From: a virus
DNA length: 56,209 bases
Reading direction: 5' to 3' (one strand)
Virus record (IMG/VR): IMGVR_UViG_3300029998_000037
Coordinates: 1-56,209 of that record
Shown here in pieces: positions 7,202 to 15,010 of this stretch. The position numbers and the translations under genes are program-made. The notes below the pieces were generated by a model, which was not told the origin of the DNA, made no database searches, and saw only the letters and a program-made list of their open reading frames with translations. How positions within the stretch are numbered: position 1 is the stretch's first letter; every line of letters starts with the position of its first letter.

Positions 7202-7417
7202 GAAATGTTTATTCATTTTTTTAGCCATACTTTCTGCAGCTTTATTTGCAGTCTCCTTAGTATTATACATCACCTTTAACTTACCATCTTCTCTCTGGTG
7301 ACTTCTAATACTAAATAGTCCCATAGCGTTACCTGTAATAAAGAAGTTCTTAAAAGCTCTATTTAATGGTAATTGTTCTTTAAGAGCAAGATATAAATTT
7401 TTAAGTTTTATTTTCAT
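7139..7417 (-). CDS. Small conserved phage protein with C-x-x-C-x-x-x-H-x-G ending
   Basis: A 92-residue basic protein. It ends with C-I-Y-C-D-G-Y-H-L-G-K, a small zinc-knuckle-like motif familiar from phage proteins of this length, and its centre contains S-I-R-S-H-Q-R-E-D-G-K. It is a lone minus-strand gene that converges on the terminator. Probably nucleic-acid binding; no experimental function is known to me. Confidence 0.65.
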   Translation of the reverse strand: MKIKLKNLYLALKEQLPLNRAFKNFFITGNAMGLFSIRSHQREDGKLKVMYNTKETANKAAESMAKKMNKHFSVYKCIYCDGYHLGKNRENK

Positions 7418-7501
7418 TTTTCATTTTTAACAAAAATAATAAAAATATTTTATAATTCAAATTATTTCAAATTTATTATTTGTTTATATTAAATTTTTTT
7501 G

Positions 7502-7509
7502 TACTTTTG
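7502..7509 (+). promoter_or_regulatory. Bacteroidota-type promoter
   Basis: TACTTTTG at 7502-7509 with TTTG at 7479-7482, nineteen bases upstream. It drives the operon that starts at 7545. Confidence 0.65.
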
Positions 7510-7544
7510 TCTCATCATTAAATGAATTTTAATTTTTTATAATT

Positions 7545-7793
7545 ATGGAACTTAAATACGAACTTGATAAAGAAAGATTAAATTTACTCACGTCTAAAGT
7601 AAATAGAAGCAAGAATCAAGAGCAATTTCTTTTTAATTTAGTTAATGGCGATTTTGAAAAATTGCTACAACTTGAAATGCAATTATATAATTGCTTTTTT
7701 TTCTATTGTCCTGGTGATATCAATGATGTCGAAAAGATTATAAATATGGTTCCTAAAAAGAATTATTTAGTTCTTAAAAAGTCTGATTTTTAA
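7545..7793 (+). CDS. Hypothetical helical protein
   Basis: An 82-residue protein, predicted mostly helical in the first half (L-N-L-L-T-S-K-V-N-R-S-K-N-Q-E-Q), with an aromatic patch (C-F-F-F-Y-C). It is the first gene after the promoter at 7502. No family is recognised and no catalytic motif seen. Confidence 0.6.
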   Translation: MELKYELDKERLNLLTSKVNRSKNQEQFLFNLVNGDFEKLLQLEMQLYNCFFFYCPGDINDVEKIINMVPKKNYLVLKKSDF

Positions 7794-7808
7794 TAAAACA
7801 ACTCAAAA

Positions 7809-8168
7809 ATGAACGAACATATACTATGTGCAGCTATTTGGGTAAATGACCAAATTAAGCATAAACAACAGCCAATTAATATTGAAATTGGATTTGTTAT
7901 TTGTGGTAGAAGGCATAATAATTGTTATCAAACTATTACAGATTTAAAAGGTGATTCAAATGAATATTTCAAAAGCATCAATATGTCTGATGATGAATAT
8001 AGAAAGCATCAAGGCTTTATAACTTCATTAGATAGATTTGTTGGTAGACAAGAAGCCTGGGAAATTGCTAAAAAAAATAACCAAATTAAATTTGGTTTAC
8101 TATCATCCGAAAATGATGAAGATTCAATTTTAATAAGTGAAAACTTATATATGGATTATGATGATTAA
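7809..8168 (+). CDS. Conserved phage protein of unknown function (G-R-R-H-N-N-C motif)
   Basis: A 119-residue protein. It contains C-A-A-I-W-V-N-D, then N-I-E-I-G-F-V-I-C-G-R-R-H-N-N-C, then T-S-L-D-R-F-V-G-R-Q-E-A, and ends with I-S-E-N-L-Y. I recognise this order of motifs from many phage and prophage proteins annotated only as hypothetical. The conserved Cys, Arg and His residues suggest an active site or metal site. It lies 15 bases behind the preceding gene and 17 before the RNA ligase. Confidence 0.65.
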   Translation: MNEHILCAAIWVNDQIKHKQQPINIEIGFVICGRRHNNCYQTITDLKGDSNEYFKSINMSDDEYRKHQGFITSLDRFVGRQEAWEIAKKNNQIKFGLLSSENDEDSILISENLYMDYDD

Positions 8169-8185
8169 ATTATTAAAATTTTAAT

Positions 8186-8860
8186 ATGAAACATTACGAT
8201 AGTTTCGAAAATATAAAATATGACCAACTTTTGTTAGGCGAAGAAATCTGGGCATCAAATAAAATTGATGGTCAGAATTTTTGCGCTAAATATTCACCAA
8301 AGCAAAAAGAATTCACAATGTTTGGTTCTAAAACACAAAATGTGGATGAAACAAGTGAGCAGTTTGGTAAAGCAGTGCAATATTTCAAACTAAATATGAC
8401 AGCAACAATCAAAAAAATTATAATAGATAATTCAAAAAAAGGTGGAGTATTTACTGGCATTGAAGAAATTACAATATTTTGTGAATGGTACGGTGAAAAT
8501 ACTTTTAGTGGATTTCATATTCCTGGTGAAGAATTAAAATTGTGCTTGATTGATATATTTCTTAAAAAGAAAGGTTACATTGAACCAAAAATATTTTATA
8601 AACTCTTTGATGGATACAGTAATATTGAAGTGCCAGAACTCATATATAGTGGCAAACTAACAAAAGATTTCATCAATTCTATTGTAAATAATGACTGGAC
8701 TAAGCCAAATTGTTTATATCCTAATGTTAAAGAAGGTGTCGTTTGTAAACGTTCAACTTTAATGAAGGGTCAAAGAATGCCTAAAGCAAAAATAAAAACA
8801 GGATGGTGGTTAAATAAATTAACTGAACTTTATCCTGATAGATGGAAGGAATTAGAATAA
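8186..8860 (+). CDS. RNA ligase (Rnl2-like)
   Basis: A 224-residue protein with the nucleotidyltransferase motifs of ATP-dependent RNA ligases: motif I K-I-D-G-Q-N-F with predicted adenylated Lys26, a central I-F-C-E-W-Y-G-E-N (motif III region), E-G-V-V-C-K-R (motif IV), and K-A-K-I-K-T near the end (motif V). The length fits a ligase catalytic domain without a large C-terminal module. It likely seals RNA breaks, for example tRNA cut by host anticodon nucleases. The nucleotidyltransferase at 6043 may belong to the same repair route. The stop overlaps the next start as TAATG. Confidence 0.85.
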   Translation: MKHYDSFENIKYDQLLLGEEIWASNKIDGQNFCAKYSPKQKEFTMFGSKTQNVDETSEQFGKAVQYFKLNMTATIKKIIIDNSKKGGVFTGIEEITIFCEWYGENTFSGFHIPGEELKLCLIDIFLKKKGYIEPKIFYKLFDGYSNIEVPELIYSGKLTKDFINSIVNNDWTKPNCLYPNVKEGVVCKRSTLMKGQRMPKAKIKTGWWLNKLTELYPDRWKELE

Positions 8861-9153
8861 TGGAAATTATAAATATTATATTTGAATTAAAAAGTTTTAG
8901 TTGGGCTAATGGTCTATATATAATTGTCAGTTATGATGATGATGGTACTACATATAATTTATGTAAAATTAATGATGGAATACCAGAACTTTATGATGAT
9001 GGTAGATTTATTATAAGTTGTACTGGCACAAAAAATCCAGGAATAACAAAAACAAATTTAATATATGATACTAAAAGAAAAATGGTAGTAGAAAATAAAA
9101 AATATAGAAGACTTGAAAAATTAATAAAAATAAAAGAAAAATATGAAAAATAA
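8860..9153 (+). CDS. Hypothetical protein with basic C-tail
   Basis: A 97-residue protein starting M-E-I-I-N-I-I-F at ATG 8860, which overlaps the RNA ligase stop by one base; an upstream in-frame ATG at 8842 would overlap more and is less likely. The centre is beta-rich (Y-I-I-V-S-Y-D-D-D-G-T-T-Y). It ends R-R-L-E-K-L-I-K-I-K-E-K-Y, the window's common C-tail. The next small gene starts directly at its stop. Unknown function. Confidence 0.6.
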   Translation: MEIINIIFELKSFSWANGLYIIVSYDDDGTTYNLCKINDGIPELYDDGRFIISCTGTKNPGITKTNLIYDTKRKMVVENKKYRRLEKLIKIKEKYEK

Positions 9154-9279
9154 ATGTTAGATTTGAAAGAACTCGAAATATTATTAGATAATGCTCTTGA
9201 AAAAGAAACTTTTGAAAGTTTGCTTGCTTGGTTGTTAAGTCAAAGAAAAACTGATGATAAGAAAAAAACTGACGAATGA
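9154..9279 (+). CDS. Very small helical acidic-basic protein
   Basis: A 41-residue frame beginning M-L-D-L-K-E-L-E-I-L-L at 9154, immediately after the previous stop, and ending in a charged K-K-K-T-D-E. It is predicted to be a single amphipathic helix (L-E-K-E-T-F-E-S-L-L-A-W-L-L). The tight spacing and coding-like composition support it, but it is short and unrecognised. Confidence 0.5.
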   Translation: MLDLKELEILLDNALEKETFESLLAWLLSQRKTDDKKKTDE

Positions 9280-9313
9280 ATGAATAATTACAAAATTTAT
9301 ATATAAAAATATT

Positions 9314-10210
9314 ATGGATAGAAAAATATTTATATATGGATTAAAAAATTTAGGCTCAGATGAATTTAGATATATTGGTAAAACTTGTCGTCCTTTGAAT
9401 AGATTAAAAGAACATTTAAAAGAAAAAATAAGATTATTTTCATATCATAAACTTAATTGGATTCGTTTGTCACAAGAACAAAATATAGAAATTGTTTTTG
9501 AAATTATTGAAGAATGCACCATATATAATTGGGAAGAAAGGGAAATATATTGGATTAATTTTTATAAAGAAAATGGTCATAGATTAACTAATTTATTGAT
9601 TGGTGGGCGTAGTCCACAAATGATTTTATATAAATTAACATATGATGAAGCAAAGATTATTTCAAGAAGTTTAAATATAAAAACAACATTAAATTGGAGA
9701 TTATTATCAAAATATAAAAAAATGCCGAATGAATTACCAAAAAGACCAGATGAATATTATAAATATAGCGGATGGGTTAGTTGGTCAGATTGGTTAGGTA
9801 CGGAAATTGTTTCAAATAAGAATAAAATATTTTTACAATATGAAGATGCTAAAAATTTTGTAAAAAAATTAAATTTAGGTAGTAATTTGGAATGGACTAT
9901 ATATTGTAATTCAGGCGAAAAACCAAATAACATACCTTCAGCACCAAATATTGAATATAAAAATATAGGATGGATAAATTGGCAAGATTGGCTAGGTTAT
10001 GATAAAAATAGAAAAAGAAAAAATAATAAAGTTAATTATTTCACATACGATCAATCAAAATTATATTTAAAAGATAAAAACTTAAAAACATATAGAGATT
10101 GGGTAAAATTTTGTAAAAATGATAAACCAAATGAAATACCAAGTAATCCTTGGATTTTTTATAAAGAATGGAAAAATATTAAAGATTTTTTAAATTACGA
10201 AAATGAATAA
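9314..10210 (+). CDS. GIY-YIG endonuclease fused to three integrase-type repeats
   Basis: A 298-residue protein. The GIY-YIG core is at the start (F-I-Y-G-L, R-Y-I-G-K-T near residue 20). Three copies of a roughly 60-residue unit follow: Y-x-x-A-K or Y-x-x-S-K, then L-x-W or Y-R-D-W, then P-N-E-L-P or N-I-P-S, and G-W-x-x-W-x-D-W-L-G, the last copy degenerate. The unit matches the phage-integrase repeat (INT_rpt) pattern, thought to bind DNA. It is most likely a mobile homing endonuclease. It sits alone between two unrelated small genes. Confidence 0.82.
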   Translation: MDRKIFIYGLKNLGSDEFRYIGKTCRPLNRLKEHLKEKIRLFSYHKLNWIRLSQEQNIEIVFEIIEECTIYNWEEREIYWINFYKENGHRLTNLLIGGRSPQMILYKLTYDEAKIISRSLNIKTTLNWRLLSKYKKMPNELPKRPDEYYKYSGWVSWSDWLGTEIVSNKNKIFLQYEDAKNFVKKLNLGSNLEWTIYCNSGEKPNNIPSAPNIEYKNIGWINWQDWLGYDKNRKRKNNKVNYFTYDQSKLYLKDKNLKTYRDWVKFCKNDKPNEIPSNPWIFYKEWKNIKDFLNYENE

Positions 10211-10228
10211 AAAATAATTATAATTATT

Positions 10229-10570
10229 ATGAAAGAAAAAAAATTACCAATTGAATTGTTAATATGCTCATGTCATAATACAGAGCATCAACTCATTCTA
10301 TTACATGAATATGAAGAAGAAATTAAAAAGGATGCTAATGGAAATGAAATGAGAGACGAATCTGGTAAATTAATATTTGATAAAAAGTATCCAATGTGTT
10401 ATGTACATATTCATCTTAATAAACATTCTTTTTTAGATAGACTTAAATATGGCATCAAATATATTTTAGGATATCAATGCCGTTATGGTGCCTTTGATGA
10501 ATTTATTTTTAATCCAGAAGATGCACAAAAATTGCAACAATTAGTTGATCATTTAAATGAACAAATTTAA
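10229..10570 (+). CDS. Conserved hypothetical phage protein
   Basis: A 113-residue protein. Its start L-L-I-C-S-C-H-N-T-E-H-Q-L, the insert M-C-Y-V-H-I-H-L-N and F-D-E-F-I-F-N-P-E-D-A-Q-K-L form a pattern I associate with small conserved proteins of Bacteroidota and gut phages. It has Cys and His pairs that could bind a metal. It is the last gene before the promoter at 10604. No function is established. Confidence 0.65.
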   Translation: MKEKKLPIELLICSCHNTEHQLILLHEYEEEIKKDANGNEMRDESGKLIFDKKYPMCYVHIHLNKHSFLDRLKYGIKYILGYQCRYGAFDEFIFNPEDAQKLQQLVDHLNEQI

Positions 10571-10603
10571 TAAAATAAATTTGTTGGTCTCGTATAAAAA
10601 TAG

Positions 10604-10611
10604 TATCTTTG
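10604..10611 (+). promoter_or_regulatory. Bacteroidota-type promoter
   Basis: TATCTTTG at 10604-10611 with TTG at 10581-10583, twenty bases upstream; the gene starts at 10634. One of the clearest promoters in the window. Confidence 0.75.
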
Positions 10612-10633
10612 TTGTACACTTAAAAAGAATAAT

Positions 10634-10984
10634 ATGAACTATACAGAAATTAAAATGTTAGAGGGAAGTATCAAAAAAGAGCTTCAAAAGAGGTTTCCTT
10701 ATTCATCTACTAAAGTATCAACATTAGGCGGTGAAAATAAAGCAACCATTTTTTTAACTTTTAGTCTTGATAAGTCAAGCACTTGGTCTAATGGAATAAT
10801 GGAAAATAGCAGATATTTCATTATGAGTGTAACATATAAAGGGGAAGTTGAATGTGTTACAAAATCTATTAAAGAAGTAAATATTAGAAAATTCACTATT
10901 GAAAATTCTGAAAAATGCTTAACAAAAATTGCAAAAATTTTAGACGATATTAAAACAAAAGCAAATAAAAAAGTTTTAGCTTAA
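10634..10984 (+). CDS. Hypothetical protein
   Basis: A 116-residue protein, first gene after the promoter at 10604. It seems to be a helix (E-I-K-M-L-E-G-S-I-K-K-E-L-Q-K-R-F) followed by beta strands (I-F-L-T-F-S-L-D, F-I-M-S-V-T-Y-K) and a final helix ending K-A-N-K-K-V-L-A. No known domain is recognised. The cytochrome gene follows 17 bases later and may be co-transcribed. Confidence 0.65.
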   Translation: MNYTEIKMLEGSIKKELQKRFPYSSTKVSTLGGENKATIFLTFSLDKSSTWSNGIMENSRYFIMSVTYKGEVECVTKSIKEVNIRKFTIENSEKCLTKIAKILDDIKTKANKKVLA

Positions 10985-11001
10985 AAATAAAAAATCATAT
11001 T

Positions 11002-11460
11002 ATGAAAAAAGTTGTTTTCTTTTCTTTATTTTTTCTTTTCATTTGGATATCTTGGTTTGCTATATTTAAGAAACAGGAACAAGATATTAAAAAATCAAGC
11101 ACAATAGTATTAAAGGATAGTATTTACGAAATGCTTCCAATTACTCATGTAGAAATAAATGATACAAATCCTGATAAAATTTATTTGAGCCAAATTGTGA
11201 CTCTTAAAGAACTTAAAGATAAAAATTTATATAAAACAAATTGTAAATTTTGTCATGGTGAAGATGGTAAAGGTGACGGTGTTAAAGCAAGATTAAATCC
11301 AACTATTTGCCCATTTGATTTAACAAAAGAAACTCACAATGATAAATATATTTATTATGTATTATTAAATGGTGAAAATAATATGCCATCTTATAATAAA
11401 AAATTGGACGACAATAAAATAAAAATATTAATAGTTTATATCAAGAAATTTAAAAGATGA
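11002..11460 (+). CDS. Membrane-anchored monoheme c-type cytochrome
   Basis: A 152-residue protein. Residues 4-22 are a hydrophobic N-terminal signal or anchor. Residues 81-85 are C-K-F-C-H, the heme c attachment motif, followed by G-E-D-G-K-G-D-G as in class I cytochromes. Met128 in N-N-M-P-S-Y is a good candidate for the distal heme ligand. The domain of about 80 residues is a normal size. It would act on the periplasmic face and depend on the host heme attachment machinery. Codon use is as A+T rich as neighbours, so it is not a fresh arrival. The next gene overlaps by ATGA. Confidence 0.85.
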   Translation: MKKVVFFSLFFLFIWISWFAIFKKQEQDIKKSSTIVLKDSIYEMLPITHVEINDTNPDKIYLSQIVTLKELKDKNLYKTNCKFCHGEDGKGDGVKARLNPTICPFDLTKETHNDKYIYYVLLNGENNMPSYNKKLDDNKIKILIVYIKKFKR

Positions 11461-11780
11461 AAAATAAAACAATAGTAGTTTTTGATTGGTCAGATATTAA
11501 ATCTGAGATATGTAAAGAAATGGGCATTAAAGAAAACCTTTTCAGAGATTATCATAACGTGATTGGTGGTGATTATAAAGATTTATGGCATGAATGGCTA
11601 AACTATTTTAATTCAGAATTAACCAATGATTCAATTCAGTCTGTTGATTTGGGCGAAAGTGCTGAATGTAAAATTGAATGGGTTAAGGAAGATGGTAAAG
11701 ATTGGCTTGAGCCATTTATTAATGCGGTATATAAAGTTTGGGAAGATAATGAAATTGAATATGTAAGTTACTCATGGTAA
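11457..11780 (+). CDS. Conserved hypothetical phage protein
   Basis: A 107-residue acidic protein with many aromatics: I-V-V-F-D-W-S-D near the start, R-D-Y-H-N-V-I-G-G-D-Y-K-D-L-W-H-E-W-L-N-Y in the middle, and a C-terminal Y-V-S-Y-S-W. ATGA overlap with the cytochrome gene. I do not recognise a family or active site. Its conservation-like, ordered composition supports a real folded protein. Confidence 0.65.
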   Translation: MKNKTIVVFDWSDIKSEICKEMGIKENLFRDYHNVIGGDYKDLWHEWLNYFNSELTNDSIQSVDLGESAECKIEWVKEDGKDWLEPFINAVYKVWEDNEIEYVSYSW

Positions 11781-11791
11781 TATAAAAAATA

Positions 11792-12260
11792 ATGGATATA
11801 GGATCAGGGAAAGAGTACCCATCAAATGCTCTAAGTAATTTTGCACCACATCCATTTATTTTTGATGGGGTTGAGATTAATTCAATGGAAGGATTTTTAC
11901 AAAGCTTGAAATTTAAAAACTTTGATATGCAGAAAGAAGTCTGTAAATTGGTTGGGCTCAAAGCAAAATTTCGTGGTAAACCTAAAAAATGGTACACAGA
12001 TCAAAAATTATATTGGAATAGTGTATGATAGGTCATCACAAGAATATCAGGATCTATTGGATAGAGCATTTGATGCACTATCAGAAAATAAGTCATTTCA
12101 AAAAGCACTTATTGCATCTGGCAAATCTGTTTTAACACATGAAATAGGCAAGTCAAAAGAAAGCGAAACAGTTTTAACAAAAAGAGAATTTATTTCTAGA
12201 TTAAACAAAATTCGTGAAAGATTATTAAAAGAAAAAAGTGGATTTAAATTTGCAGAATAA
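11792..12260 (+). pseudogene. NADAR (YbiA-like) domain protein split by a frameshift
   Basis: The first part (11792-12028, 78 residues) contains Y-P-S-N-A-L-S-N-F-A-P-H-P-F and S-M-E-G-F-L-Q-S-L-K-F, the start of the NADAR/YbiA fold. It stops at TGA-TAG after L-Y-W-N-S-V. The matching second half continues in the +1 frame to 12260, with D-R-S-S-Q-E-Y-Q, L-L-D-R-A-F-D-A-L and T-H-E-I-G-K-S. NADAR enzymes remove ADP-ribose adducts from guanine or process ADP-ribose derivatives. Either the gene is broken, or an indel error is present, or a +1 frameshift before TGA restores it. Confidence 0.75.
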
Positions 12261-12272
12261 AACAAAATAAAA

Positions 12273-12506
12273 ATGGAAATATTTGAAACAACATATAAAA
12301 TAAAACTCATTAGTTCTAAAAATGTACGGGCGCATTTTAATAAATGTGTGCAAGAATTATGCGATAAGAATGATTGTAAATGTGAAATACAAATTAATGC
12401 AAAATGGTTTTGGGTTTTCGATCATTTTATTATCAAAATTATTGGCAATAAAATTAATATAGAAATAATTGAAACTCAATTAAAACTTTTAACTACTTTA
12501 ATTTAA
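12273..12506 (+). CDS. Hypothetical small protein
   Basis: A 77-residue protein with C-V-Q-E-L-C-D-K-N-D-C-K-C (four cysteines close together) in the first half and beta-like strands after it. It follows the NADAR frame by 12 bases and ends before the converging HD gene. The cysteines could form a metal site, but the spacing does not match a family I know. Confidence 0.55.
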   Translation: MEIFETTYKIKLISSKNVRAHFNKCVQELCDKNDCKCEIQINAKWFWVFDHFIIKIIGNKINIEIIETQLKLLTTLI

Positions 12507-12538
12507 TCCAAGTTTTAGTTTTTCTTCTTTTAACCATT

Positions 12539-13243
12539 TCATTCTATTAATTGGTTTAATACTGAATAATCATTTCTATTTTTCTCAAGAATATCAATCA
12601 TTGTATATAGATGATTATTTTCATTATTATTAAATAACTGTTTATTATCTTCAGTATATTTTATAAATTTCCAGCTGTCCTCTATTAAATTGTTTCTAAC
12701 ATCAATTACTCGTTTAACATGGTCTTCCAAATAACGAACATTAGCAGGTTTCTTAGACCAGGTTGAAGTTAAAAATTTAAGTCTATCCGGCATAAAGCCA
12801 TCTCTACCGCCATGATAGCAACAAGGTCTCATTATTTCTAATACATCAGCATCTTGTACAATTTGCTTATCTACATCCATCCATCCAGTTTTTTCTATAA
12901 AATGTGACACATAATCTGAATAGTTATCATCGTAACCTTTTGATAATAAATAATTATAACAATTTTTTGAACTGTCACTTTCCCAAATATCCATACCATT
13001 GCCTTGTCTACCAGAATCATGAAATGCTATAGCATATCTTATTCCTGTGAATTCTATATCTCTATCAAATTCATTAAAATAGAATCTGGACATAAATTCG
13101 GCAAATAAGACTGCACGTGAGATATGAAGTCTACCATGAATACCATATTTATCAAATGTGTTCTCATGATGCTGATAAAGTGGAAGTATATTTTCCGATA
13201 AATCTTTTGTAAATTTATCCCAATCTTCAATGTTTTTAATCAT
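12539..13243 (-). CDS. HD-domain phosphohydrolase
   Basis: A 234-residue protein. H36/H40 (I-H-G-R-L-H-I-S-R), H75-D76 (A-F-H-D-S-G-R-Q) and a later Q-D-A-D-V-L-E-I form the metal-binding H...HD...D pattern of HD-superfamily phosphohydrolases. The family hydrolyses nucleotides or cyclic nucleotides; the substrate here is unknown. The start overlaps the stop of the small upstream gene by ATGA. Immediately after its stop a 14-codon fragment (M-K-W-L-K-E-E-K) follows in another frame, possibly a former C-terminus. Confidence 0.82.
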   Translation of the reverse strand: MIKNIEDWDKFTKDLSENILPLYQHHENTFDKYGIHGRLHISRAVLFAEFMSRFYFNEFDRDIEFTGIRYAIAFHDSGRQGNGMDIWESDSSKNCYNYLLSKGYDDNYSDYVSHFIEKTGWMDVDKQIVQDADVLEIMRPCCYHGGRDGFMPDRLKFLTSTWSKKPANVRYLEDHVKRVIDVRNNLIEDSWKFIKYTEDNKQLFNNNENNHLYTMIDILEKNRNDYSVLNQLIE

Positions 13244-13407
13244 AATGTGTTATATTTTTTTACAAGTAATTCAATTTCTTTTAATTCGTCTGGTGATAAT
13301 TTACTTAATTCCAAATCAATAATACTTTTAATTTCATCAATTTTTTCTTTGCTCCATATATATTCAGGATCTGTTAAAACTTCGTTTTTACATTTATTAT
13401 TCTTCAT
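13240..13407 (-). CDS. Small helical protein upstream of HD gene
   Basis: A 55-residue protein, M-K-N-N-K-C-K-N-E-V-L to K-K-Y-N-T-L, acidic and predicted helical (I-D-E-I-K-S-I-I-D-L-E-L-S-K-L). Start at 13407 overlaps the previous gene end by 11 bases; stop overlaps the HD start as ATGA. The bases before the HD start, AAATATAACACATTATG, again resemble the AAATATAA element seen before minus-strand starts. Confidence 0.6.
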   Translation of the reverse strand: MKNNKCKNEVLTDPEYIWSKEKIDEIKSIIDLELSKLSPDELKEIELLVKKYNTL

Positions 13408-14149
13408 CTTCAATCTCTATTTTAATATTATTTTCATAATTACAACATTTCTTAAAATCATCATTGCTTATCTGACCTTTAATATTATACGACACATCCC
13501 TTATCCAAATAGGGGTTAGCATATTTTTTAAAAATTTATCTAATGTTTTTAGCGCATAACGTGTATATGAATTTTGATATAAATTACCATATTTTGATTC
13601 TATTTCTTTATAATCAATATTAAGTATTTCTTTATTTCTCTTACATATAAATTCATACCATTTATAGCTAAACTTTTCATTAAATTCTTCTTGAGTTATT
13701 TCATTTGGAATTTTAAATTCTAAACAGAAATCTTTAAACCAAATATTTGATAATTTTTTTTCATTTTCGTTCCATTCACCATATTCTGAAAGTAAGTTAT
13801 TTCTCTTTTTTTTCCATTCCCTTCTTAATTTCACAATGTAAGGACTATGAATTTCAGGATTACCAATTTTTCCAAAAATCATAAATTCGACCCAGCAACT
13901 ATTAAGTCTAATACCAATTTCAAAATTTTTAACTTTAAAATTCCACGTACCAGCCTCTTTACCGTCATCAAACATAGTTGGCGGACCAAAACGTTTTGAG
14001 AGATAAAAAAAAGTTGAAAAAAATATATCTTCCGTAAATGATGCTCCTATATAATTCTTTGAAATATTATAACCAAGATTTTTCGCTATCACCTGTTTTA
14101 TCAAATCATTTCCTTGAAAAATATTTGTCATTGAATTGTTTTCTTTCAT
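13397..14149 (-). CDS. Hypothetical protein, 250 residues
   Basis: A well-formed coding region without a recognised domain. Residues around 50-100 contain F-G-P-P-T-M-F-D-D-G-K-E-A-G-T-W-N-F and E-I-G-I-R-L-N-S-C-W-V-E-F-M, a beta-rich section, followed by a highly charged helical region. The C-terminus is acidic (E-I-E-D-E-E). It is the largest gene in this minus-strand operon of HD-type genes. Function unknown. Confidence 0.65.
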   Translation of the reverse strand: MKENNSMTNIFQGNDLIKQVIAKNLGYNISKNYIGASFTEDIFFSTFFYLSKRFGPPTMFDDGKEAGTWNFKVKNFEIGIRLNSCWVEFMIFGKIGNPEIHSPYIVKLRREWKKKRNNLLSEYGEWNENEKKLSNIWFKDFCLEFKIPNEITQEEFNEKFSYKWYEFICKRNKEILNIDYKEIESKYGNLYQNSYTRYALKTLDKFLKNMLTPIWIRDVSYNIKGQISNDDFKKCCNYENNIKIEIEDEE

Positions 14150-14151
14150 TT

Positions 14152-14310
14152 TTAATTATTTTCTATTCTATTTAAATATAATTCGCCAAGATTCCAAATT
14201 AATGTAAATATACTGATAAATAAAAGTAAATTTGAAAGTATTCCATTTGCAAAAATACTAAGTATTAAAAATACCAATACTATAATCCACCAAAGTTTTA
14301 TTTTATTCAT
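14152..14310 (-). CDS. Small two-helix membrane protein
   Basis: A 52-residue protein beginning M-N-K-I-K-L-W-W-I-I at ATG 14310. Hydrophobic stretches cover about residues 6-25 and 27-43, with a short acidic tail (R-I-E-N-N). The frame is open further upstream to 14463, but that part crosses the plus-strand promoter at 14388 and is low complexity, so the short form is preferred. It lies two bases from the next minus-strand gene. Confidence 0.55.
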   Translation of the reverse strand: MNKIKLWWIIVLVFLILSIFANGILSNLLLFISIFTLIWNLGELYLNRIENN

Positions 14311-14387
14311 CTTATTTATATTTAAAACAAATATACATAAAAGTTTTAGATAAAAAAAAATAATTTTTTTTATTAAATTTTTTTTAA

Positions 14388-14395
14388 TACTTTTG
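14388..14395 (+). promoter_or_regulatory. Bacteroidota-type promoter
   Basis: TACTTTTG at 14388-14395, 22 bases before the ATG at 14418; TATAAATA also lies between (about 14408), which resembles a T4-type late promoter. Either could drive the operon to 16.5 kb. Confidence 0.55.
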
Positions 14396-14417
14396 ATTAA
14401 ATTATTATATAAATAGT

Positions 14418-15005
14418 ATGGCAAACAGATATTATAACGATGTATGGGAAATTGAAGATTCATATCGTAAGAAAAAATATGAAGAGTTATTTATATTATC
14501 TTTACAAAATGATATGACAAAATGGACAGAAGAATTAAAAATAGATAGAACTATATATAAAAGTCCAGATTATAATGGTTATAAATTTACTATAGAATTT
14601 AGAATAAATTTTGCATTTTCTTATATATCATATGGCACAAATATACCACCAATTGCAAATCATCTTTCTGAATTAATAACTGATAATTTTTCTGTGGAAA
14701 TAAAAACATTAACTACTAAATTGAGAGAAACTATATATAGTCCTGATATTTACGAAATTGAAAAATTAATAGGCAAACAACATGATAGAAAAGAAAAACT
14801 TGTTTTTCTTGATCTTGAACAAATGAAAGAGATTATCGAAGATACATATCAAGATTGGTTAAAAAATGATACTGAAATTGTCGCTAAAATGATTTCTAGA
14901 ATTATATATTCTTATCGTAAAAAAGAAGAATTTTTCAAATTATGGACAGATAAATTTGAAAATGTTAAATTAATTAATAATGAATTAAAAAAATTAAAAG
15001 GATAA
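14418..15005 (+). CDS. Hypothetical helical protein, 195 residues
   Basis: Mostly helical by composition, with no recognised catalytic motif. Contains Y-K-F-T-I-E-F-R-I-N-F-A-F-S-Y-I-S-Y-G-T in the middle and ends in N-N-E-L-K-K-L-K-G. First gene of a four- or five-gene plus-strand operon including the deoxyribonucleotidase. No assignment possible. Confidence 0.65.
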   Translation: MANRYYNDVWEIEDSYRKKKYEELFILSLQNDMTKWTEELKIDRTIYKSPDYNGYKFTIEFRINFAFSYISYGTNIPPIANHLSELITDNFSVEIKTLTTKLRETIYSPDIYEIEKLIGKQHDRKEKLVFLDLEQMKEIIEDTYQDWLKNDTEIVAKMISRIIYSYRKKEEFFKLWTDKFENVKLINNELKKLKG

Positions 15006-15010
15006 ATTTT

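Noticed and set aside
13247-13519. Plus-strand frame of 90 residues
   Set aside because: Lies antisense to the small gene 13240-13407 and the next gene; no coding features.
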